From: a virus
Reading direction: 5' to 3' (one strand)
IMG/VR virus record: IMGVR_UViG_3300029258_003568
Location: 1-56,274 of that record
Length of the DNA stretch: 56,274 nucleotides
Shown here: piece after piece, positions 17,108 through 24,497 of the stretch
Numbering within the stretch: position 1 is the stretch's first letter
Layout of the letters: every line of letters starts with the position of its first letter
Program-made: the position numbers and the translations under genes
Notes under the pieces: model-generated
Seen by the model: only the letters and a program-made list of their open reading frames with translations
Told to the model about the DNA's origin: nothing
The model's database searches: none

Positions 17108-17302
17108 TCATCCTGATGTCTCACGTCGTCGCTGTTTCTGTTTCTCGTATGCGCGGCGGTTCTGGGTACTCCTCTTGCATCTGAGCGAACAGTATTTTTG
17201 TGTGTAGGTGTCCGTCCTGAAGGTTATTCCACAGCCGGGGCACACTTTTTTGAACCGGCCTGCGGGCACGACTGTGGGGTTCCCGTGGCCTTCCCTCGTC
17301 AT
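17108..17302 (-). CDS. Small zinc-finger protein
   Basis: A 64-residue protein. The ATG at 17302 follows AAGGAGG with eight bases. It holds a Cys-x2-Cys and a Cys-x3-Cys pair (VCPGCGITF, then KYCSLRCKR) in an FCS/zinc-ribbon-like arrangement, and a very basic C-terminus. It resembles small zinc-binding DNA-binding proteins seen in phage. It is the last gene of a three-gene minus-strand unit. Confidence 0.7.
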   Translation of the reverse strand: MTREGHGNPTVVPAGRFKKVCPGCGITFRTDTYTQKYCSLRCKRSTQNRRAYEKQKQRRRETSG

Positions 17303-17315
17303 TGTATTTTCCTCC

Positions 17316-17846
17316 TTACATAGATTCCACGTCATGCTTGCTGACGAGCGTCCTCCGTTGCGGGTTTGGCTCGTCCGGGTTCACGAACCGCCGGAGGCGG
17401 CCCGCAGCCACAGCGTTGCTGATGGCTTGTAGGGATACACCTCGCAGCTTGGCGGCCTCACTGACGGTCACGAGCTCGTCATGCTGGATCCAGAGCAGCG
17501 CCCTGGCCACCATCCGGCCAAAATCCGTCTCCCAGAACAGGCCAGGGATGTCGTAAGCCGGTCCAAGGCCCGGAGGGGCGAACAGCCTCTCCATTAGGTC
17601 CTGGATACTTTCTTGTAGGATGCTCTCATTCTGTCCGTTTTGTTCTATAACCTCGCCGGCGGCGCGGGCGATGTCGCACAGCTGATCGGCTAATGCCGAG
17701 TTGTAGATCAGATCGTGTTGGATCAGCGGGATCTGGAGACCCAGGAACGCTTGCTCGAGTTCCCACCGCCTCCGGTTGTAATATTCCATGAGGAATCTCT
17801 GAATAATCTCTCGATACTGCTCAGGTGTGCGTTCCATCACCGACAT
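17316..17846 (-). CDS. DNA-binding protein with a C-terminal excisionase-like helix-turn-helix
   Basis: A 176-residue protein. Residues ~125-172 (LVTVSEAAKLRGVSLQAI, then AVAAGRLRRF and RTLVSKHDVES) match a MerR/excisionase-type winged helix. The N-terminal ~115 residues are helical and unrecognised. ATG 17846 follows AGGAG with seven bases. The 10-base overlap with the upstream 95-residue gene shows co-translation. Likely a regulator or recombination directionality factor. Confidence 0.7.
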   Translation of the reverse strand: MSVMERTPEQYREIIQRFLMEYYNRRRWELEQAFLGLQIPLIQHDLIYNSALADQLCDIARAAGEVIEQNGQNESILQESIQDLMERLFAPPGLGPAYDIPGLFWETDFGRMVARALLWIQHDELVTVSEAAKLRGVSLQAISNAVAAGRLRRFVNPDEPNPQRRTLVSKHDVESM

Positions 17847-18124
17847 GATTTTCTCCTGTCTAGCACCTCAGGCCAGAGCTCTTCGATCCGTTGCTTGAGT
17901 CCGTTGGCCTGGCGCTTGTGGTCATCTGTGATTGGCGATTTCCCAATTCGTATCGGTCCAGTGATCCGCCGGAGAAGCCTTTCGGCGTTCCCAAGGTGGG
18001 AGCGGATTTTGCGCACTGCCTGCCCGCGTTCTTGGCCACCGGCGGGCAAGTTGATAGATGCGGCCTCATTGATGAGGCCCCGAGCGCGCTGGAGCACTTC
18101 GTTGGGAGTTAGCGCTTTTGGCAT
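17837..18124 (-). CDS. Small helical protein of unknown function
   Basis: A 95-residue protein, mostly helical and basic (LQRARGLINEAASI, IRSHLGNAERLLRRITGP). It follows AAGGAG and the near-consensus promoter at 18171-18199, so it is the first gene of a three-gene minus-strand operon that also encodes an HTH protein and a zinc-finger protein. The family is not recognised. Confidence 0.7.
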   Translation of the reverse strand: MPKALTPNEVLQRARGLINEAASINLPAGGQERGQAVRKIRSHLGNAERLLRRITGPIRIGKSPITDDHKRQANGLKQRIEELWPEVLDRRKSCR

Positions 18125-18170
18125 GGTAAATCTCCTTGCCAGGTTTTGTGCGTCAAATAAATTTAGTTAT

Positions 18171-18199
18171 ATTATACACCAACTTCATGTAATTGCCAA
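18171..18199 (-). promoter_or_regulatory. Sigma70-type promoter for the 18124-17108 operon
   Basis: On the minus strand TTGGCA and TATAAT are separated by 17 bases. Transcription would start near 18164, about 40 bases upstream of the ATG at 18124, with an AAGGAG ribosome site between. Confidence 0.8.
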
Positions 18200-18250
18200 G
18201 GAGCAATTTGCTGTTCTATCAAATTTTTAAGGTTCTTGATCCTTGATCAC

Positions 18251-18280
18251 AAGAGCCAACCGTCAAGGCGGTTGGCTCTT
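18251..18280. terminator. Terminator-like hairpin, copy B
   Basis: AAGAGCCAACCG and CGGTTGGCTCTT form a 12-bp stem with a six-base loop. It shares GCCAACCG-TC-AAGG-CGGTTGGC with the hairpin at 17071. It lies just after the stop of the serine recombinase gene, which runs toward it. Confidence 0.65.
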
Positions 18281-18307
18281 CTTTGATGAAAATTCGCTGA
18301 TTTTGCT

Positions 18308-19753
18308 TTATTGGTGTGGTTCCAGCCGGATGTATGTTATCTGCCGGTTCTCTATTCCGATTCGGATGCCGATCTCGAGGAGTGCGGTGTTGATTTCCAG
18401 GTTGGTCATGTCGGGACGGTTGGCCAGGAGGTGAGTGATGGTTTGTTGGCTGACGCCCAGGTCCGGGATGTTGGTGAGTCGCGCCTCGAGGGTCGCTCTC
18501 TCTGTTTGTAGTTTGTCTAGATCCTCGAGTAGGATGTCGTCCGAGGTGCGATACATTTGCGGGTCGAGGTGGCCAGAGGCGAGGGCGAGGGCGAGGCGCT
18601 GTCGTTTTTGTTCGAGGTTCTCGAGGGTGCGTCCGATTTCGGCCAGGCGGGTGGGCAGGTCGCGGGTGTCGTGGGAGGTCAGGGCGGCGGCGAGGGCGTC
18701 CAGGTTATTGTGATCGGCCAACCAGGTGAGGAGGGTCTTCAGTACGAGGTCTTCTTTGATCTGGTTATTGTGGCAGGTGCGGCTGTGCTGATGTGTGCTG
18801 CATCGGAGCCGGTAAGCCCGGCTGCTTCTGCGGATCATGTTGCCGCCACAACGACTACAGATGGCTACCTGGTAAAGTGGCGAGCCGGCACCGCGCCGGC
18901 CCGTACGCTTCTCGCGCCGGCCGCGTTCTCTGAGGACGGCTCGATAGGTGTCGGTGTCCCAGAGCGCGGGAAAGTGAGCCGAGGGTTGGCTGTTCCTGAC
19001 GTCGCCGGCGGTGACGTAGCCGGCGTATATGTCGTTGAGCATCATGTCGCGGACTGTGCCATATCGCCAGGTCTGCGCGTAGGGCGGACGGTGGATTGAT
19101 GCGTCCAAGACGGTGGCAATGCTTTGATAGGTCTCGCCACGCAAGTACAGGCCGGTGGCGAGTTTGACAGCTCCGATGTGGTCGTCGAATTCGGCGCCGA
19201 TGGTTTTGCCTCGATCGTCGCGGACGGCGCGGTAGCCGAGTGGCCAGTGGTTGAGATGGAGTCCTCGCTGAATGCGTTTTCTGATGCCGGCTTTGTAGTA
19301 GCGCACCCGGCGCCGTTGCTCTTCGCCGGCGCGCACGCTTTGGATGGCGTAGACGTAGCGCGCGCCAACGGTCTTTTGACCAATGGTGTGTGGGGCGCTG
19401 GCCAGGTAGACTTCGGCGCCGGATTTTTCGACGAGGCTGACGACTTGGTTGGAGAGGGCGGGATCGCGGCCGAGCCGGTCGGGGTCGATGGCGTGGAGTA
19501 TGTCAAGGTTGGCGTTTTCGCAGTCCTGGCGGAGCTGGCGGTAGGCGGGCATGGTGGCTTCGGCGTCGGTCCAAAAGATGAGATCGCGGGTGTGACCGGG
19601 GATGCGGTAGATACGGACGATGTGGCCGCCGATGGCTCGGGCGAATTCCCGGCCGGCACGCTCTTGGTCTTCCAGGCTGATTTTGTCGTCGCCGGCCTGG
19701 TGCTTGGAGGAGACGGCGCACCAGATGGCGATGCGGACGGGCCGGTCGGTCAT
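18308..19753 (-). CDS. Large serine recombinase (resolvase/integrase family)
   Basis: A 481-residue protein. The N-terminal resolvase domain has VSSKHQ (catalytic Ser15) and DRLGRD (catalytic Asp/Arg). The recombinase domain follows (about 160-260), a zinc ribbon (CSRCGGN, then CSTHQHSRTCHNN, about 315-350), and a coiled coil (about 390-440), the normal order for large serine recombinases. The Arg two residues before the catalytic Ser (Arg8 in gamma-delta resolvase), normally conserved, is Ala here, so activity may be reduced. A Noc-site palindrome occupies the space immediately upstream of the start. Confidence 0.9.
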   Translation of the reverse strand: MTDRPVRIAIWCAVSSKHQAGDDKISLEDQERAGREFARAIGGHIVRIYRIPGHTRDLIFWTDAEATMPAYRQLRQDCENANLDILHAIDPDRLGRDPALSNQVVSLVEKSGAEVYLASAPHTIGQKTVGARYVYAIQSVRAGEEQRRRVRYYKAGIRKRIQRGLHLNHWPLGYRAVRDDRGKTIGAEFDDHIGAVKLATGLYLRGETYQSIATVLDASIHRPPYAQTWRYGTVRDMMLNDIYAGYVTAGDVRNSQPSAHFPALWDTDTYRAVLRERGRREKRTGRRGAGSPLYQVAICSRCGGNMIRRSSRAYRLRCSTHQHSRTCHNNQIKEDLVLKTLLTWLADHNNLDALAAALTSHDTRDLPTRLAEIGRTLENLEQKRQRLALALASGHLDPQMYRTSDDILLEDLDKLQTERATLEARLTNIPDLGVSQQTITHLLANRPDMTNLEINTALLEIGIRIGIENRQITYIRLEPHQ

Positions 19754-19757
19754 GGCT

Positions 19758-19771
19758 ATTTCCCGGGAAAT
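19758..19771. promoter_or_regulatory. Noc-binding-site palindrome, copy 2
   Basis: ATTTCCCGGGAAAT lies between the stop of the upstream minus-strand gene and the recombinase ATG, where a ribosome-binding site would normally be. Binding here could block transcription or translation initiation of the recombinase gene. The flanking 16-mer (TATTTCCCGGGAAATG, + strand) is the same as copies 3 and 4. Confidence 0.85.
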
Positions 19772-19774
19772 GTG

Positions 19775-20875
19775 TCACTCATCATCTGCTGAGTATATGT
19801 CTGTGAGGTGAATGTTTTTCCCGTCGTAGGTCCCAATGATTACGACGTATTGTCCAAAATACGATCTGACTAGATCGTCTAGTCCTTCTTCTACTAATAC
19901 ATTGTATTCGTTGTCATCTGTGGTCAGGCCGATGATGTCTTTTTGTCGGGATGTTGCGTAATCGAGCAGTCCTTTTACTTTTATCGGGGTGTGTTTCACG
20001 TCCTTTTCATCGGATTCGGGGGGTGGCAATACGATGTCTCTGCGCTGTCTTGTCAGGGTGACAGATTGCTTTGTGCTGGCAAAGCCCACCAGGCTGACTT
20101 TTTCACCGTCGGGTGCTACATCTCGGGCCATAGATACAAAGTGTCGATAGTATGCTTGTTCGGGGATGCGTTCTTTTAGTTTGTCTTCGTTGGATTTGCT
20201 GATGTGTTCGATCCCTGTTAAAAATTCGTCGATCACTTGTGCTGCGTCGAAAAACAGGGGCATTTGTCTGTGGTCTTCTGTGCGTATGAGCTTGAAGGCT
20301 ATGGCAAAACTGTGTTGATCCGGGATTACTAATGCCTGGGTAAAGGGTTTATATATCTGTGCGACTCGGCCCGCTCGCTGATAGTTTCTGTGCATCAATC
20401 GCTGTACGGTCCGATCAATTAGGGAGCGGGTCTTTTCGATTCTGCTGATGAATTCGCTGTAGAGGATCATTCCAGGGCCGACGGCCTTGCCCTGCAGGGA
20501 TAATTGTAGGGCTTCATCTTCGAGCTCTTCTCCACGTTCTTGAAGGTGCAATTGGAATTCGATTTGTTCGTATAGATTTTTCAGGTCTTGTTCTGTTTTT
20601 GAAGGGGGATAGCCAGATAGGCCCTGGGCGACGAGTCGTTGGGCGGCATGGAGTTCTTTGCATTGATATGCGAGGGAGGCCGCGCTAAGATATAGGATGG
20701 AGCGTGTGGGTTCTGATGATGCATGATGTGGAATAAGGTCTGCCGCCTGGGATTCGTACTCATAGGCCTGGTATGCCAGGGTTGTGGTCTTTTCTAGATT
20801 TCCTTCATGATGGGCCACCATGGCCAGTTGGGCCAGTTTCATGGCTTCATTATGTAGCTCACGAACGTTGCTCAT
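19775..20875 (-). CDS. TPR-like accessory protein (paired with the next gene)
   Basis: A 366-residue protein. The first ~110 residues form helical TPR-like repeats (ELHNEAMKLAQLAMVAHHEGNL, ATTLAYQAYEYESQAADL, ASEPTRSILYLSAASLAYQCKELHAAQRLVAQGL). The rest is a mixed domain ending in a YFGQYVVIIGTYDGKNIHL segment. I associate the N-terminal type with accessory proteins in Chloroflexota and Cyanobacteria (inference from memory). It overlaps the next gene by four bases, so the pair is probably co-translated. A shorter paralogue occurs at 43783-44091. Confidence 0.65.
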   Translation of the reverse strand: MSNVRELHNEAMKLAQLAMVAHHEGNLEKTTTLAYQAYEYESQAADLIPHHASSEPTRSILYLSAASLAYQCKELHAAQRLVAQGLSGYPPSKTEQDLKNLYEQIEFQLHLQERGEELEDEALQLSLQGKAVGPGMILYSEFISRIEKTRSLIDRTVQRLMHRNYQRAGRVAQIYKPFTQALVIPDQHSFAIAFKLIRTEDHRQMPLFFDAAQVIDEFLTGIEHISKSNEDKLKERIPEQAYYRHFVSMARDVAPDGEKVSLVGFASTKQSVTLTRQRRDIVLPPPESDEKDVKHTPIKVKGLLDYATSRQKDIIGLTTDDNEYNVLVEEGLDDLVRSYFGQYVVIIGTYDGKNIHLTDIYSADDE

Positions 20876-21423
20876 ACCTTTACCATCTTTGATCGAGGTT
20901 GGCTGAATTCAACGATGATAATAAATGCCGGTAGATCACTTTTGCGGTCCAAACGTCTTAATTTTTTTCTTATTCTTCCATCAATTGTGTTGTTCTCATT
21001 TTCTTCAAGTATCCCGGAGACTTCCAGGCGGGCTGCTCGATTGAAAATCAGGTTGTTGTCTTGACTTTGTGGTGTCAAATAGTAGTCGATGGTAGTTCCT
21101 GTTCTGGCTTGTTCTACTCCTGTGAATTCGGTCAGTTCTTCTAAAAGAAGTAGTGCGATGGCACATGCTGCGTTGTCGGTTGATCGCCGGAGATCTGCAT
21201 AGCATTTTACCAGTTGGTCCGTCACTTCACCCGACCAGCAAATCTCATAGATTGGGTTGGAATCTCGATAGTTTGCTGTTAGTTTTACCCCGCTCTTGTG
21301 GCTGTTATGGTGGAAGCAGATCATGCAGTTTTGTTTATAGAAGCCTGCTGCTCCTTGCGGGATGACGGGTACTCGATCCGCTAGGGATTCCAGTGCGAGT
21401 GTCCTGGTGGGGTTTACTTTCAT
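20872..21423 (-). CDS. Accessory protein of unknown function, first gene of the TPR pair
   Basis: A 183-residue protein. A Cys-x2-Cys motif (CMICFHHNSHKSGV, about 33-46) is followed by an alpha/beta domain with ELTEFTGVEQARTGTTIDYYL and a basic Lys/Arg segment (about 150-165). It overlaps its partner. A promoter immediately upstream (21435-21463) leaves almost no leader. No family is recognised. It resembles two-gene accessory loci that could be antiphage or superinfection functions, but there is no direct evidence. Confidence 0.6.
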   Translation of the reverse strand: MKVNPTRTLALESLADRVPVIPQGAAGFYKQNCMICFHHNSHKSGVKLTANYRDSNPIYEICWSGEVTDQLVKCYADLRRSTDNAACAIALLLLEELTEFTGVEQARTGTTIDYYLTPQSQDNNLIFNRAARLEVSGILEENENNTIDGRIRKKLRRLDRKSDLPAFIIIVEFSQPRSKMVKV

Positions 21424-21434
21424 TTAGTATCCTC

Positions 21435-21463
21435 ATTATAGCATATTTGTTTCAAATTTTCAA
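21435..21463 (-). promoter_or_regulatory. Promoter of the TPR-pair operon, near-leaderless
   Basis: On the minus strand TTGAAA and TATAAT are 17 bases apart; the -10 ends 11 bases before the ATG at 21423. The transcript would therefore begin only a few bases before the start codon, so translation may be leaderless. Confidence 0.6.
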
Positions 21464-21467
21464 CAGT

Positions 21468-22193
21468 TTACTTTGCGGTGATGCTAAATTCAACCGTTGT
21501 CATGTCGTCTTTGGGGGTGATGACCAGGATGATTTCGCGGTTGTTGTATGTGGTTTTTGATTCTCCCATATTGTTCAGGTTTTGGTTCAACCATGCGGTG
21601 CCCTCCGGCCAGTCCGGGGCGGCGATTGTTAGCAGTGTCGCCAGGTATGTCATGGTGCGTCCGGCCTGGCTTTCGGTCGGGGGTTTGGGTACGTTGATGG
21701 TGATGGATGCGCAGGTGATGTCTCCTTCGGGTCCGACCAGGTCGACGATGGCCAGGTCGTCGCTGATGGTTCCGATATAGTGCTGGTCGGTCTCCAGGTT
21801 GAAGGTGAATTCAAAGAGTTGATATGGCTGCGCGGCGTCGGCTCTGGTTGTGCCCAGGCCCGCCGGTGGGGGGGTGTCGGTGGGTGCGGGGGTGTGGGTG
21901 CTTGTGGGTTCTGGTGTGTTGGTCAGTTGGGGGGTGTCGGTGGGCTGGGGAGTGGGGGTTGGTTGGGGGGTGTCGGTAGGTTGAGGGGTAGCGGTGGGTG
22001 GGGGTGTGTCGGTGGGTTGAGGCGGCTCCGATGTTGGGGTGGCGGTGGGGATGGGTGTGCCGGTGGGCGGGGGGATGGATGTGTCGGTGGGTGCGGGTGT
22101 GTCGACGGGTGCGGGTGTGGCTGTGGGGGTTGGGTTGCAGCCGGTTGATAATGAGAGCAGGGCGATGAGCAGGATGGCGACTTTTGCTTTCAT
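21468..22193 (-). CDS. Lipoprotein with a Thr/Pro-rich spacer
   Basis: A 241-residue protein. The signal peptide ends in a lipobox (LLSLSTGC, Cys20), then ~95 residues of Thr/Pro repeats (TPxPT, PTDTPx) form an extended spacer, then a globular ~125-residue domain. ATG 22193 follows AAAAGGAG with nine bases. The spacer is typical of surface lipoproteins in Chloroflexota-like genomes. A lysogenic-conversion or superinfection-exclusion role is possible but unproven. Confidence 0.8.
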   Translation of the reverse strand: MKAKVAILLIALLSLSTGCNPTPTATPAPVDTPAPTDTSIPPPTGTPIPTATPTSEPPQPTDTPPPTATPQPTDTPQPTPTPQPTDTPQLTNTPEPTSTHTPAPTDTPPPAGLGTTRADAAQPYQLFEFTFNLETDQHYIGTISDDLAIVDLVGPEGDITCASITINVPKPPTESQAGRTMTYLATLLTIAAPDWPEGTAWLNQNLNNMGESKTTYNNREIILVITPKDDMTTVEFSITAK

Positions 22194-22225
22194 CGATGTG
22201 TTCTCCTTTTGGCTTTTTGGGGATG

Positions 22226-22281
22226 AAAAAACCGGCATTGAACACCACAGGCGGGTGTGCTGCTGTGGTGTTCAAGCCGGT
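22226..22281 (-). terminator. Rho-independent terminator (minus strand)
   Basis: On the minus strand ACCGGC-TTGAACACCACAG pairs with CTGTGGTGTTCAA-GCCGGT (one bulged base), followed by TTTTTT. It would end transcripts coming from the repressor region at 22624-23172 and isolate the lipoprotein gene. Confidence 0.85.
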
Positions 22282-22400
22282 GAGCGGGTGTGCAGGCCGG
22301 TTTGGTTGACATGTTCAAGCTCTTCGGTTTCTGGTTCAAAGGTTAAAAAAGGTTAGAATGGTTTGGCGAGTGAGGTTATGTGTGTTTGTGTTTCGGTTGT

Positions 22401-22577
22401 TTATGCAATTTCGATCAGTATTTGTTGCTCTAGTTCTTGCCTGGCGTCATAGATAGATGTTTCCAGAATGTCGAGTGCCCGCGCTCGGCGTTCTGGTGTG
22501 AGTGTGCTCAGCGAGGCAAGGATCTCTATCCATAGCCGGATGAGAGATGTTCTCTGGCCGAGCGATGTAACCTCCAA
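22401..22577 (-). CDS. Small minus-strand open frame, possible gene
   Basis: A 58-codon frame starting at TTG 22577, placed after a GGGAGAG ribosome-like site. It encodes a helical peptide (WIEILASLSTLTPERRARALDILETSIYDARQELEQQ) with amphipathic heptads. It lies in the gap downstream of the XRE repressor, in the same direction. Support is spacing and composition only; it may be a short regulator or an unused frame. Confidence 0.4.
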   Translation of the reverse strand: MEVTSLGQRTSLIRLWIEILASLSTLTPERRARALDILETSIYDARQELEQQILIEIA

Positions 22578-22623
22578 CGTGCCTCTCTCCCTGCGTCCCC
22601 CCTATTAACTTGTGCCCATTATA

Positions 22624-23172
22624 TTATGCCCCCTCGTGCTTGTGGGGGTTTTTGATCTCCTCTCCTTCGGGTTGGTCGCCAAGTTCACGGACGAGTTGGC
22701 GCACGGCTAGCGCAAGTAGCGGTTTGGCGGCGTCTGGTGTTGCGTCCCAGATGCGGCTGAGGCGTGCGACCCAGGGTTCGAATGCTTCTTCAGGCAAGTG
22801 CTCTGATGGCGGGTAGTCGGGTTCTACGGGTTCTCTTTTCTGTTTTTCCTCTATGGTTGCTCGAAGTTGTGTTATGACGTCTTTCTTCTTCCAATTCGGG
22901 GTCACGTCCCATAATGCCTCAAAAGTCTCAAAACCTTCGGATGATCCTGAGATGAATCCAGCTTGTTCCCACAGTTGAGCCCAAGAGACCTGCAACGCGC
23001 GACATAGCCCCTCTGCCATTTCGACGGTAGGAAATTTGTGCGCGTTTTTGCGTTTGCCGATAGCCCCAGGGGCAAAGCCCGATCGCCTTTCCAATTCACG
23101 GAATGAGTTCAATCCAAGCTCATCTATTCGTCTGTTCACCCACTGCCAGAATTTGTCGACATCTTTCTTCAT
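22624..23172 (-). CDS. XRE-family repressor
   Basis: A 182-residue protein with an N-terminal HTH (FRELERRSGFAPGAIGKRKN, then FPTVEMAEGLCRALQVSW), typical of Cro/CI-family repressors, and a C-terminal helical extension. It faces away from the promoter at 23233 that drives the small DNA-binding gene at 23332. The space between (23173-23331) is rich in short inverted repeats. Likely the lysogeny repressor. Confidence 0.8.
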   Translation of the reverse strand: MKKDVDKFWQWVNRRIDELGLNSFRELERRSGFAPGAIGKRKNAHKFPTVEMAEGLCRALQVSWAQLWEQAGFISGSSEGFETFEALWDVTPNWKKKDVITQLRATIEEKQKREPVEPDYPPSEHLPEEAFEPWVARLSRIWDATPDAAKPLLALAVRQLVRELGDQPEGEEIKNPHKHEGA

Positions 23173-23205
23173 ATTGTAGCTTATTTTACACTAGTATCTG
23201 TAGAA

Positions 23206-23220
23206 ATTGGGAAACAATTT
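23206..23220. promoter_or_regulatory. Candidate operator in the divergent region
   Basis: AATTG-GGAAA-CAATT is a perfect inverted repeat. Next to it is TTTTGATGAAAA (23218-23229), and the -35 box of the + strand promoter begins at 23233. It lies where a repressor would block transcription. No third copy is evident, so the assignment is tentative. Confidence 0.4.
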
Positions 23221-23232
23221 TGATGAAAACTA

Positions 23233-23261
23233 TTGACAATGAAAGAAAGCTGTGGTATACT
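23233..23261 (+). promoter_or_regulatory. Consensus sigma70 promoter toward 23332
   Basis: TTGACA-17-TATACT, close to consensus, with CTGTGG just before the -10. A nearly identical arrangement (TTGACA-17-TACAAT with CTGTGG) occurs at 24048-24076. Together they look like two early promoters under related control. Confidence 0.85.
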
Positions 23262-23331
23262 GATTCCAGTAGTCCGTGTTATTGATGAAATATGGAATCA
23301 CATTTAATGCCTAATGATAGGAACCTGAGTT

Positions 23332-23526
23332 ATGGCCGTAGGCAACAATAGCAAGTGGGTGAACACTGAACTGAAGGGTGAGTTGGTGCAGGAGTTCGAG
23401 CTGGTCAAAAGGTATTATGGCATCGGCAGCAATGCGGACGTGGTCCGGTTTTTGATCAGGAAGGAGATCCGGCAGATTCAGTTGATGGCGCTGCCGGGTG
23501 AGGGTGTCGTCGAGGAGGCGGTGTGA
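23332..23526 (+). CDS. Small ribbon-helix-helix-like DNA-binding protein
   Basis: A 64-residue protein. A short N-terminal strand (KWVNTELKGELVQEF) precedes a helix pair (FELVKRYYGIG, ADVVRFLIRKEIRQI) as in Arc/CopG proteins. It is divergent from the XRE repressor and driven by the consensus promoter at 23233. Likely a Cro-like or early regulator. Confidence 0.65.
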   Translation: MAVGNNSKWVNTELKGELVQEFELVKRYYGIGSNADVVRFLIRKEIRQIQLMALPGEGVVEEAV

Positions 23527-23660
23527 CTTGGCTTTCGCCGCCTGGCCGTTGGGCCGGGCGGGGGCGGTCAAGGATGCCGCCTTCTTTTTCTCCTCCTTGT
23601 TCTGGGGCGAGGCCGGCCGGGGCACCCGGTCTCGCCCTCCATAGGAGATGGTATGATCAG

Positions 23661-23993
23661 CTACTGGCCTCTCAGCCGCCACTTTGCAAATTCCAAGACG
23701 AGATCTTGTTCTTCCTGGGGCAGCCGCCTCACTACTTCTGCCACTTCCTGGGCCGTCCGGTCGCCGCCGGGCAGAGAAGGCAACAACCCGGCTCGCCGGA
23801 GGACATATTCGGGTGGTTCTCTGAATGCGCGGGCGATGCCAAGGCAAAAGTCAAGACCAGGGTTAGACTGACCACCCAGGACCATAGAAATGGTGGAGGT
23901 CCTTAACTCAGCCCGTCTTGAGAGTTCTGACTGTGACCATCCATTTTCCCGGAGTGTATCTATAATCCATTTATTGAAAGAATTGTTCATCAT
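23661..23993 (-). CDS. Second XRE-family repressor
   Basis: A 110-residue protein with a clear HTH (WSQSELSRRAELRTSTISMVLGG) and C-terminal helices. It is divergent from a strong promoter (24048-24076) that drives a small ribbon-helix-helix gene. Two such repressor/promoter pairs are arranged in tandem within 1.7 kb, which suggests a two-stage switch or a duplicated regulatory unit. Confidence 0.75.
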   Translation of the reverse strand: MMNNSFNKWIIDTLRENGWSQSELSRRAELRTSTISMVLGGQSNPGLDFCLGIARAFREPPEYVLRRAGLLPSLPGGDRTAQEVAEVVRRLPQEEQDLVLEFAKWRLRGQ

Positions 23994-24047
23994 GCTGAAA
24001 GTATATCAGCAAACTTTATAGAAACATCGAGCAATTTGTTCAACTCC

Positions 24048-24076
24048 TTGACAAATACGCCAAACTGTGGTACAAT
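24048..24076 (+). promoter_or_regulatory. Consensus sigma70 promoter toward 24114
   Basis: TTGACA-17-TACAAT. The bases upstream of the -10 (AACTGTGG) match those of the 23233 promoter (AGCTGTGG). Between it and the XRE gene (start 23993) there is space for an operator. Confidence 0.85.
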
Positions 24077-24113
24077 GTTCAACAGAGCGAGTATTTTGCT
24101 AGAGGTAATGAAA

Positions 24114-24287
24114 ATGACCGACGAGAGGTTGACAGAAGCCATTAGGGTAAGAATGCCGCCCAGTTTGTTGAGAGCAATTGAAGAACAAGCCAAAAGGGAG
24201 CGGCGCAGTGTTTCGGCGATGGCTCGCATTCTGATGCAGCGTGCTATTACCTCTTGTGTACTACAAACCGCCTCGGACAAAGTATAG
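24114..24287 (+). CDS. Arc/MetJ-like ribbon-helix-helix protein
   Basis: A 57-residue protein beginning MTDERLTEAIRVRMPPSLLRAI, a short N-terminal strand followed by two helices (AIEEQAKRERRSVSAMARILMQRAI), the classic Arc repressor layout. ATG 24114 is preferred over ATG 24108 because GAGG lies eight bases upstream. It is transcribed from the 24048 promoter and divergent from the second XRE gene. Confidence 0.7.
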   Translation: MTDERLTEAIRVRMPPSLLRAIEEQAKRERRSVSAMARILMQRAITSCVLQTASDKV

Positions 24288-24299
24288 GAGGGAGATGAG

Positions 24300-24407
24300 A
24301 TGATCAAACGGATTTACGAGCTCGTTTGGGCGTGGATGAGGCGGCTTATTACGGGCAGGGAGCTTTCCCAGGAGTTAGGGTATCTGTTGATCGGGTTGTG
24401 GCTCTGA
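24300..24407 (+). CDS. Small amphipathic peptide, possible gene
   Basis: A 35-codon frame with ATG 24300 after AGGAGG. The peptide MIKRIYELVWAWMRRLI-TGRELSQELGYLLIGLWL is hydrophobic and basic, as for membrane-acting or regulatory micropeptides. Located just after the Arc-like gene. Evidence is limited to the ribosome site and spacing. Confidence 0.4.
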   Translation: MIKRIYELVWAWMRRLITGRELSQELGYLLIGLWL

Positions 24408-24428
24408 TGACTCTCCCTCTTGGGCCGG

Positions 24429-24497
24429 TCTGGTTGGGGTGACCGGCCCAGGGGGGAGCGCCGGAGGAGGCGCTCTGCCAAATCCCCCCCCTTTTTA
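24429..24497 (+). terminator. Double-stem terminator region
   Basis: GGGCCGGTC/GACCGGCCC and GAGCGCC/GGCGCTC stems follow in succession, the second nested in GGGGGG/CCCCCC, and then CTTTTTA. Ends transcription from the Arc-like unit. Next to it, CGCGCGGGTGGGA and TCCCACCCGCGCG form long-range arms (24498-24574). Confidence 0.7.

Noticed and set aside
19042-19792. Alternate frames opposite the serine recombinase
   Set aside because: The recombinase shows full domain order; the others are shadow frames without ribosome sites.
23311-23906. Plus and minus frames overlapping the region between the RHH gene and second XRE gene
   Set aside because: They lack ribosome sites and are GC-driven; the region 23527-23660 looks like a spacer.
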